This document shows positions 1-5,288 of a stretch of 7,116 bases of DNA, in pieces. The notes beneath the pieces are model-generated. The model ran no database searches, was not told the DNA's origin, and saw only the letters and a program-made list of their open reading frames with translations. The position numbers and the translations under genes are program-made. Source of the DNA: DASRCB01 sp035653295. GTDB taxonomy: Bacteria > Acidobacteriota > Terriglobia > Bryobacterales > Bryobacteraceae. Numbering within the stretch: position 1 is the stretch's first letter; every line of letters begins with the position of its first letter. The stretch is from contig DASRCB010000038.1 of assembly GCA_035653295.1 (NCBI GenBank), positions 1 through 7,116 of the forward strand, given 5' to 3'.

Positions 1-1362
1 ATACTGCACGAAGGCGCGCTCTTTCCTGCTGAAGCCCTGCTCGCATACCTCGCTGTGAATCTGGTCGCGCACCTTTCGCCATTGCTCGACCGGCCCCTTA
101 TGGCCAAAGTCCTCCACGGACCGTATCGCGCGGTCCATGGCCACCCAGGTCATGACCTTCGAGTGCGTGAATTGCCGCCGTCCACCGCGAACTTCCCAAA
201 TTCCGTCGTCCGGCTCGTTCCAAATATTTGCGACGTGGTTCGCCAGCGCAAGCTCCATGTGCCAGGCCTCGGCGCTGGCCTTCAGCTGGCGCCGCTCGGC
301 CTGGTACAGCAGGTCCAGCACCTCGCCATAAACGTCCAGCTGCCGCTGTCCCGAGGCTGCATTTCCCAGACGAACGGGTCTGGACTCTTCATAACCGCTG
401 AGCCACCGCGCTTCATTCTCGGTAAGGCGGCGCTCCCCGTTCACGCCGTATAGAATCTGCATCTCATCCGGCTCGCCGGCGATTGTGCGCAGCAGCCATT
501 CGCGCCAGGAGCGTGCCTCATCCTCGAAGCCGGCGTGCATCAATGCGTACAGCGTAAACGTGGCATCGCGCAGCCAGCAGTAGCGATAATCCCAGTTCCG
601 CTCGCCGCCGATCTCCTCCGGCAGCGAAGTCGTGCCCGCGGCCACTATGCCCCCGGTCTGTGGGTTTGTGAGCGCCTGTAAGGTGATCAGCGAACGCAGG
701 ATTGCTTCCCCATACGATCCCGGCGCCTTGTATCGGCAGGACCACCTCCGCCACTGTTCGGAGGCCATTTCCAGGGCGTCGTGGACCGCGGGCGAGCCAG
801 GCGGCTTCTGCCACGACTCTGCCCACGTGAGGCTAAACGTTTCCTCCTCGCCCGCGGAAACGCTGAGATTGGTAATCAGGGTGGCATCCCTCTCGCATGT
901 TTCGCGGCCGCCGGCAAACACGACCCGATCGGCGCCGGCCGTGGCGGTGTAACGTCCGTCTTCCAGACGGTCGATCCACGGCGTTGCCGAGCCATACTCA
1001 AAGCGCGGACATAGATCACTGCGCCATGAAACCGTGCCCTCGAGTCCGCGCACGGTACGAAGGATGTCCGTCCGCCCGGACTCGAGCGATGTGCAGTCCG
1101 TTAGAACGGCCCTGCCCGTCGATGTCGTGAACTCCGTTTCGAGGATCAGCGTTCCATGGCGGTACCGCCGCTCGACACGCTTCACCTCGTCGGCCGGATA
1201 CATCTTCCAGAAACCGTTCTGCGGGATTCCCAGCAGGGCCGCAAAGCAGGCGCGTGAATCGAACCGCGGCGCAGCGAACCAGTCGATTGAACCGTTTCGG
1301 CTCACCAGCGCTCCCGTCATGCGATTTCCGATGAGCGCGTAATCCTCAATCCTGCTGGCCAT
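1..1362 (-). CDS. GH15 family glycoside hydrolase (trehalase/glucoamylase-like), 3' end outside window
   Basis: The frame is open without a stop for 454 codons from ATG at 1362 to the left edge; I translated it by hand. It matches the bacterial GH15 family, whose inverting enzymes cleave alpha-glucosidic bonds (glucoamylase, or trehalase as in mycobacteria). Landmarks: an N-terminal stretch with IEDYALIGN (residues 5-13), SIDWF and PRFDS, belonging to the beta-rich N-domain; NWDYRYCWLRDA at 256-267, the substrate-site Arg-Asp motif of the (alpha/alpha)6 barrel; DGIWEVRGG at 386-394, where Glu390 is the expected general acid; and HSKVMTWVAMDR at 400-411. Relatives are near 600 residues, so roughly 150 residues including the catalytic base should lie beyond the window. 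No signal peptide is seen, so it is probably cytoplasmic. It starts 17 bases after the MCE gene stop, with GGAG 7 bases before the ATG, so it is likely the fourth gene of that operon. Family assignment is firm; substrate (trehalose, maltose or an alpha-glucan) is not decided. Confidence 0.93.
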   Translation of the reverse strand, partial: MASRIEDYALIGNRMTGALVSRNGSIDWFAAPRFDSRACFAALLGIPQNGFWKMYPADEVKRVERRYRHGTLILETEFTTSTGRAVLTDCTSLESGRTDILRTVRGLEGTVSWRSDLCPRFEYGSATPWIDRLEDGRYTATAGADRVVFAGGRETCERDATLITNLSVSAGEEETFSLTWAESWQKPPGSPAVHDALEMASEQWRRWSCRYKAPGSYGEAILRSLITLQALTNPQTGGIVAAGTTSLPEEIGGERNWDYRYCWLRDATFTLYALMHAGFEDEARSWREWLLRTIAGEPDEMQILYGVNGERRLTENEARWLSGYEESRPVRLGNAASGQRQLDVYGEVLDLLYQAERRQLKASAEAWHMELALANHVANIWNEPDDGIWEVRGGRRQFTHSKVMTWVAMDRAIRSVEDFGHKGPVEQWRKVRDQIHSEVCEQGFSRKERAFVQY

Positions 1363-1369
1363 TCTTCAA

Positions 1370-1373
1370 CTCC
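1370..1373 (-). promoter_or_regulatory. Ribosome binding site of the GH15 gene
   Basis: GGAG on the minus strand lies 7 bases upstream of the ATG at 1362, inside the 17-base gap after the MCE gene. It supports this start and independent translation of the GH15 gene within the operon. Confidence 0.7.
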
Positions 1374-1379
1374 GATCGA

Positions 1380-2768
1380 TCAGTGCGAAATTACGACAGC
1401 CAGGCAGATGCCGTCCCACGAGGGGACGCCGGTGCGCTCCGGCGGTTTGTTTTCGAGGGGAATGGTCCCGATCAGCCTGGGGTTCAGATGGAATTTCGTT
1501 TCGAGGTACTTCTTCACATCGCCCGCGCGTTCGGAGGAGACAATGAGCCGCTGGGCCGGTGGTCCGGTTTGGGAGTAGCCTTCGACCATGATCGGGTTGT
1601 TCGTCACATCGTCCGCAATTTTGGACACCGCCCGATCGAGAACCTCCTCTCCTTCCGGAGACAACTGCTGCCCGCCGTTCGCGGCGGTCGTGAACAGATC
1701 GTCGGCACGGAGCCAAACGCGCTTGCCGGGATCCTTCACGAACTTGCTGCGCGCATATTTCGTCCGGTTGAACGTGGTCAGGCTGTAAAATCCACGCCGA
1801 TGAAAGAAGCCCCGCAGAAAGAAGTTATGCTTGATCGCCTCCGTATCTGAAGCAAGGTTGCGCGTTGCCCGGTCGGCTTGAGAGATCGTGTCGCGCAGGT
1901 TGTCCGCTGTTTTCTGGTTATCGGGGCTGTTGAGGAAATCGTGGACCGAAGTCTTCACTTCCGCTACCATCTGGTTCGCGTGTTCGGAAGCCTGTTCCAC
2001 GTTTTTCGAAGCCTTTTTCACGTTCGCAGAGGCGTCCTCGACGTTGCTGCTTGCCTTGCGGGCATTGGCGACGGTTGTATCCACGTTATCGGCCAGCTGG
2101 TCGTCAACGAGCAGTTTGCCGACCGTTCCTTTGCCCGCCTGCACGCCGGACACAAGTCTCTCGACGCCTGCTGTCACCTGAGCCCCGTTCGCGGCGATCT
2201 TCTGCACGTTGCCCCGCACGGAAACGATCATCGCGTTTGCGTTGCCCGTCGCGCTGGTAACGTTGTCCATGGCAAGGTCCGCGCGCTTGTGGAGATCGGT
2301 AATGGTTCCTTCTACGCTCTTGAGAATGCCTCCACTCTGGCGGATGAGGTCGCCCATGTTCACCGGCTCTTCACTGCCCACCGTGCACCCAGGCTTGCAC
2401 ACTGGGGAGTTGTCAGTTCCCTTCTTCACGTTCACGAACTGATTGCCGACCATGCCCTCGGTCTGAATCGAGGCGATAGAGTCTTCGCGGATGAGATTTC
2501 GGAACTTCTTGTCCACATCAAGTTTGAGCCGGAACTTACCGGAGGCGTGGTCTGGGATCGCTACCGCCGAGACCTGGCCGGCGTCCATACCCGAAACGCG
2601 AACCTTGGCCCCGCTCTGAATGCTTCCGATATTCGCGAATTCGGTATAGATGCCGTAGTGATGCGAAAAGAGCTGGTTGTGATTGCCAATCAGGAACAGC
2701 CCCACGCAAAACAACGCCAGTCCGCCAACGAGGAAAAGACCTACCTTAGCGCTCCGCGGAAATGTCAT
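1380..2768 (-). CDS. MCE-domain protein (MlaD-like) with coiled coil and OmpA-like C-terminus
   Basis: 462 residues, the substrate-binding, membrane-anchored component of an MCE lipid ABC transporter. Domains in order: short cytoplasmic N-terminus; one transmembrane helix at about 9-27; MCE domain at about 38-115 (AKVRVSGMDAGQVSAV, then MVGNQFVNV); a loop with two cysteines, C124 and C128, that could form a disulfide in the periplasm; a long Ala/Asn/Val-rich helical region at about 145-312 that includes the family motif GKGTVGKLLVDDQLADNV (212-229) and should form a coiled coil or tunnel; and a C-terminal domain at about 350-462 resembling OmpA (VEGYSQTG near 395, then SSERAGDVKKYL at 411-422). 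E. coli MlaD is much shorter (183 residues), so the tail is an extension. It overlaps the ATPase gene by 4 bases (ATGA, 2765-2768), and GH15 follows. The MCE call is firm; the OmpA-like call rests on a weaker motif match. Confidence 0.93.
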   Translation of the reverse strand: MTFPRSAKVGLFLVGGLALFCVGLFLIGNHNQLFSHHYGIYTEFANIGSIQSGAKVRVSGMDAGQVSAVAIPDHASGKFRLKLDVDKKFRNLIREDSIASIQTEGMVGNQFVNVKKGTDNSPVCKPGCTVGSEEPVNMGDLIRQSGGILKSVEGTITDLHKRADLAMDNVTSATGNANAMIVSVRGNVQKIAANGAQVTAGVERLVSGVQAGKGTVGKLLVDDQLADNVDTTVANARKASSNVEDASANVKKASKNVEQASEHANQMVAEVKTSVHDFLNSPDNQKTADNLRDTISQADRATRNLASDTEAIKHNFFLRGFFHRRGFYSLTTFNRTKYARSKFVKDPGKRVWLRADDLFTTAANGGQQLSPEGEEVLDRAVSKIADDVTNNPIMVEGYSQTGPPAQRLIVSSERAGDVKKYLETKFHLNPRLIGTIPLENKPPERTGVPSWDGICLAVVISH

Positions 2769-3517
2769 GTCTCGGATCCCTCCGCCAGTTCACGCACCAG
2801 AGAGTTCTGGCTGTTTTCCACCTCATCGACCGTGCCGCAGGCGACGATGGCGCCGTGATCCAGCACCGCGAACCGGTCGGCGAACCCTCGCGCGCCCGCT
2901 GGGTCGTGGGTGACCATGACGATAGTCACTTTCTTCTTTTCCTTTAACCCGCGCAGAAGCCCGTAAATTTCCGAAGCGGTGATGCGGTCCAGCCCGCTGC
3001 TCGGTTCGTCTACCAGCAGAATTTCAGGATCGAGAGCAAGCGCGCGAGCGAGGCCGGCGCGCTTGCGCATGCCTCCCGACAACTGCGCCGGCATGCTGTT
3101 TTCCTCTTTCTCCAGCTCCACATGCCGGAGCTTTTCCCGGACCACATCGCGGATTTCCTTCTCCGATTTCCTCGTGTGCCGCCGCAGCGGAAATGCGACG
3201 TTCTCCGCCACAGACAACGAATCGAACAGGGCGGCATCCTGGAAGAGAAAGCCCATATGCCGGCGGAGGTCGTTCAGCGTTTGGCTGTTCGCCTCGGCGA
3301 TATTTTTTCCTTTGACGAACACCGCGCCGCGGTCGGGCGTGAGCAGGCGAATCATCAATCGCAGCGTCACGCTCTTGCCTGCCCCGCTGCGGCCCAGCAG
3401 ACAGAAGCTCTGCCCGGCGGCAATTTGAAAACACACATCGGCGAGAACCTTCTTCTCGTCAAACGACTTGAAGACATGCTCGAACCTGACCACTGGTGCG
3501 CCATTGTTCTCGCTCAT
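2765..3517 (-). CDS. MCE transporter ATP-binding protein (MlaF-like)
   Basis: 250 residues, the usual length for this family. It is the cytoplasmic nucleotide-binding subunit that powers lipid transfer through the permease encoded just upstream. All ABC motifs are intact: Walker A GRSGAGKS at 42-49, Q-loop with Gln93 in FLFQDAALFDSL, signature LSGGM at 146-150 followed by RKR as in MlaF-type ATPases, Walker B ILLVDEP with Asp170 and Glu171, D-loop SSGLD at 173-177, and switch His204 in VTHD. The start codon overlaps the permease stop by 4 bases (ATGA, 3514-3517). No good ribosome binding site precedes it, so translation probably depends on coupling to the permease gene. Its own stop overlaps the MCE gene start in the same way. 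The MlaF-type assignment rests mainly on its neighbours, since ABC ATPases are alike. Confidence 0.95.
   Translation of the reverse strand: MSENNGAPVVRFEHVFKSFDEKKVLADVCFQIAAGQSFCLLGRSGAGKSVTLRLMIRLLTPDRGAVFVKGKNIAEANSQTLNDLRRHMGFLFQDAALFDSLSVAENVAFPLRRHTRKSEKEIRDVVREKLRHVELEKEENSMPAQLSGGMRKRAGLARALALDPEILLVDEPSSGLDRITASEIYGLLRGLKEKKKVTIVMVTHDPAGARGFADRFAVLDHGAIVACGTVDEVENSQNSLVRELAEGSET
2778..2783 (-). promoter_or_regulatory. Ribosome binding site of the MCE gene
   Basis: GGAGGG on the minus strand lies 9 bases before the MCE gene ATG, inside the end of the ATPase gene. It supports the start at 2768. Confidence 0.7.
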
Positions 3518-4284
3518 GAAAACCAGAACAGAATGATCTTTTCGAGGATCACCTCGGAGAGAATCAGCAGCATGGACGAGAACACCACGCTTCGGGTCGA
3601 CGCGCGCCCAACGCCCACCGCGCCATTGCTCGCCGTATACCCCAGGAAGCAGGAGACCGTGCCGATGATGAAACCAAAGACAAGCGTCTGGATGGTCGGC
3701 GGAATGTAGTCTGACCAGCCCATCGGCCCGAAAGCCTCGTTCAGGAACTGGTGCATCGATACCTGGCGGGCGAACATTTCCGCCAGCATGCCGCCGGCGA
3801 TTCCTGAATAATTCAGCAGTAGCGTCAAAATCGGCAGCGCGATCACGCAGGCTGCGATGCGCGTCACCACCAGATACTTGAACGAATCCACCGCGATGGA
3901 TTCCAGAGCATCGATCTGCTCCGTCACCTTCATGCCGGCCAGCTGCGCTCCAATCCCGGCCCCGATACGGCCGGACACGAGCAGCCCGGTCACCACAGGC
4001 CCGATGTCGGTGAACAGGCCCATGGAAACCGCCTGCGGGATCATGGCCTCGGCTCCGAACCGCGCCATGGAAGCGCCGGTCTCCATCGCCAGGACCACGC
4101 CGAACGCGAATCCGGAAACCATGACCAGAGGCCCGGAGCGCCAGCCAATCTCGTAAAGCTGGTGAATGATCTCGGCGCCTTCGAACGGAGGCCGGATACT
4201 TTCACGAACGGCTTTCAGTCCGAAAATGCCAAGCTCGCCGACCGTGCTGAGCAAACTAACCGTGCTCTCTGCAATTCCGCTCAC
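3514..4284 (-). CDS. MCE transporter permease (MlaE-like)
   Basis: 256 residues, typical of the MlaE family. It is the inner-membrane permease on which the ATPase and MCE protein assemble to move phospholipid or a related lipid. The family core is clear: FEGAEIIHQLYEIGWRS near 34-50, a hydrophobic segment at about 52-68, FGAEAMIPQAVSMGLFTDIGP at 76-96, GLLVSGRIGAGIGAQLAGMKVTEQIDAL at 100-127, further membrane segments at about 138-158 and 200-217, and the C-terminal GVGRASTRSVV (224-234) before the last helix. The start is GTG at 4284; upstream in frame there is no ATG, GTG or TTG before a stop near 4375, and the next Met is residue 55. The ribosome binding site is weak (only AGG close to the GTG). 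It is the first gene of the operon. No MlaB- or MlaC-type gene is adjacent. Confidence 0.95.
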   Translation of the reverse strand: MSGIAESTVSLLSTVGELGIFGLKAVRESIRPPFEGAEIIHQLYEIGWRSGPLVMVSGFAFGVVLAMETGASMARFGAEAMIPQAVSMGLFTDIGPVVTGLLVSGRIGAGIGAQLAGMKVTEQIDALESIAVDSFKYLVVTRIAACVIALPILTLLLNYSGIAGGMLAEMFARQVSMHQFLNEAFGPMGWSDYIPPTIQTLVFGFIIGTVSCFLGYTASNGAVGVGRASTRSVVFSSMLLILSEVILEKIILFWFS

Positions 4285-4395
4285 AACCTGACGCCGCTTG
4301 TTCGACGCCCGTGAACAAAGCGCTGTTTCGACTCGACTTCGGTACGCGCACCCGACGCTGGAACCGTTACATGTCTACGCGTCGACATTCGCGCA
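4285..4395 (-). promoter_or_regulatory. Probable leader/promoter zone of the MCE operon
   Basis: About 110 bases lie between the permease GTG and the first hairpin. All operon genes read leftward from here, so the promoter should be here or slightly upstream. I could not pick a convincing -35/-10 pair: the zone is GC-rich and lacks a clear TATAAT-like element. The position is inferred from gene layout only. Confidence 0.3.
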
Positions 4396-4424
4396 GCCGC
4401 GCCGTGCATTGCTGTACGCGCGGC
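4396..4424. repeat. Inverted repeat / hairpin
   Basis: Arms GCCGCGC (4396-4402) and GCGCGGC (4418-4424) pair perfectly. After a one-base bulge, GTGCA (4404-4408) pairs with TGTAC (4413-4417) with one G-T wobble, leaving the loop TTGC. No T-tract follows on either strand, so it is not a standard intrinsic terminator. It directly abuts the next hairpin. Confidence 0.6.
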
Positions 4425-4454
4425 CGTTCGTTCGCGCTTGCGCCACAACGAACG
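4425..4454. repeat. Inverted repeat / hairpin just after the DUF4396-like remnant
   Basis: Perfect 8-base arms CGTTCGTT (4425-4432) and AACGAACG (4447-4454) enclose 14 bases, which can add a small inner stem from GCG and CGC around a CAAG loop. It begins 3 bases beyond the stop codon of the minus-strand DUF4396-like fragment, the normal place for a transcription terminator of that gene, but no U-run follows. It could be a U-less terminator, an RNA 3'-end stabiliser or an operator for the MCE operon. Confidence 0.6.
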
Positions 4455-4456
4455 AT

Positions 4457-4573
4457 TCACATCTTCTCTTTCAATCCGGAACGAAGCAGCCGCCAGTTCA
4501 CCGGATACGCAGTCGCGAATCCCACCAGCATGGCGACTTGCATGATGAACCAAAAGACCGGAAGGTACGTAAG
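4457..4573 (-). pseudogene. C-terminal fragment of a DUF4396-like membrane protein
   Basis: The minus strand reads 38 codons ending in TGA at 4459-4457. The peptide is strongly protein-like: LPVFWFIMQVAMLVGF, then ATAYPVNWRLLRSGLKEKM. From memory this resembles the conserved C-terminus of DUF4396 proteins, which end in a membrane helix, a [T/S]xxPVNWWL-type motif and a basic tail of the form GIKEKM. The function of that family is unknown to me beyond being membrane-associated. There is no start codon at the upstream end: the frame closes at a TAA at 4576-4574, and the other two minus frames close within the next dozen bases, so a simple frameshift does not restore it. The rest of the gene is not seen in the window. 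It is best read as a 3' remnant left by a deletion, insertion or rearrangement. The family call is recognition only; the coding character is more certain than the name. Confidence 0.65.
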
Positions 4574-4645
4574 TTACCGATTATTTAATGATCTGGAAAC
4601 GCAGAGAAGGCTGGAAATGCACGGGCTGGGCACAATCTGGGCACA
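4574..4645. other. AT-rich three-frame stop patch and tandem CTGGGCACA repeat
   Basis: An AT-rich island (4574-4592) puts TAA in all three minus-strand frames (4574-4576, 4581-4583, 4585-4587), exactly where the DUF4396-like fragment ends. About 35 bases further, CTGGGCACA occurs twice (4626-4634 and 4637-4645), offset by 11 bases, about one helical turn. This could mark a recombination junction, or a protein-binding site upstream of the MCE operon. Neither role is shown. Confidence 0.4.
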
Positions 4646-5090
4646 CGCCACCCGAATCCCGAGTAGACACGCAGGCGAGGGCCGCCTTCAGTCGGCGCCG
4701 GACAGATGATCACTTGGTTGATGCGAGGCGTTTGTGCGAATGGCGAGAGGTGGCAAAGATGGGTAAACAGAGGGCGCCGATCACGGCGAAATGCGACGGC
4801 TGTAACTGCGAATACGCAATTCCGTTACTGGCGCCGGTCAGCGACAGCGGGCTGCAAGTCTCTCTTCAATGCCTACCGTACGCGCTGGCTCTTCTGAAGC
4901 CGAGCAGGTCGAATCGCCGCGCTGAGGCCCCGCGTTCGGCACACCGGGGCAGCAAGCGGCGAAAACGACCGAGGTGCAAGCTGGGTCCCCGACAGTTTCG
5001 AAAGCATAGCGAACAACCATGGCCGAGGCGACAGGTGGATGGGCGGGGAGACAGCTGACCATGCGCTGCGGATTCACCTGGACGGTCCGT
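4646..5090. other. Stretch without a recognisable gene
   Basis: About 445 bases were read on both strands. Open frames exist, notably a plus-strand frame from 4588 to 5058, but their translations are Arg/Ser/Pro-rich and lack recognisable motifs or hydrophobic cores. No tRNA, long repeat or terminator was seen. It may be decayed sequence. Confidence 0.5.
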
Positions 5091-5192
5091 TCAGATGCCG
5101 TTTATGTGCAGCGCGTCAATCAGCTCCGCGAGAGAATCGAACATCCATCCGCCGGTCGCCATTTGCGGGCGGGTGAACCTCCCGCGATGCAC
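5091..5192 (-). CDS. Possible short protein or gene remnant (33 codons)
   Basis: On the minus strand a frame open from 5204 to a TGA at 5093-5091 reads, from GTG at 5192, HRGRFTRPQMATGGW and then MFDSLAELIDALHINGI. The second half looks like a real amphipathic helix with a natural end, unlike the Arg-rich noise around it. Possible starts are GTG at 5192 (GAGAG lies about 9 bases upstream) or ATG at 5162 (23 codons). I do not recognise the family. It could be a genuine small protein or the C-terminus of a longer gene whose upstream part is broken, since a TGA lies in frame at 5207-5205. A neighbouring minus frame just upstream also reads protein-like (VPPRAFEMMDASESLL), which would fit a frameshifted remnant. 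Low certainty. Confidence 0.3.
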   Translation of the reverse strand: MHRGRFTRPQMATGGWMFDSLAELIDALHINGI

Positions 5193-5275
5193 ATCAGCAG
5201 ACTCTCAGATGCGTCCATCATCTCAAAGGCGCGGGGCGGCACTCCTGACGCGATAGCATAAGCAATCAATGCCCC

Positions 5276-5280
5276 GGAAA
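5276..5280 (+). promoter_or_regulatory. Likely ribosome binding site of the GH36-like gene
   Basis: GGAAA lies 8 bases before the ATG at 5289. It is a modest match but correctly spaced, and the ATG is the only start in frame after the stop at 5259. Confidence 0.45.
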
Positions 5281-5288
5281 AACAAACG

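Noticed and set aside
1878..2858. Long plus-strand open frame (326 codons) antisense to the MCE gene
   Set aside because: It lies opposite a well-supported MCE gene and the ATPase end; the translation (His/Val/Arg-rich) has no recognisable domain and follows from the codon bias of the true strand.
3024..3434. Alternative minus-strand frames of 136 and 75 codons inside the ATPase gene
   Set aside because: Shadows of the ABC ATPase, whose own frame carries every expected motif.
4281..4553. 90-codon minus-strand frame ending in a 4-base GTGA overlap with the permease start
   Set aside because: The overlap looks operon-like, but the translation is Arg/Ala/Thr-rich with no motif, and it overlaps the better-supported DUF4396-like fragment in another frame and both hairpins.
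4588..5058. Plus-strand frame of 156 codons containing CDGCNCEY, reminiscent of a zinc ribbon
   Set aside because: Only a single Cys cluster, surrounded by Arg/Ser/Pro-rich sequence, no ribosome binding site, and no recognisable fold.
5165..5185. GCGGG...CCCGC inverted repeat upstream of the GH36-like gene
   Set aside because: Only 5-base arms with an 11-base loop in GC-rich DNA, expected by chance; it also lies within the possible short reading frame.
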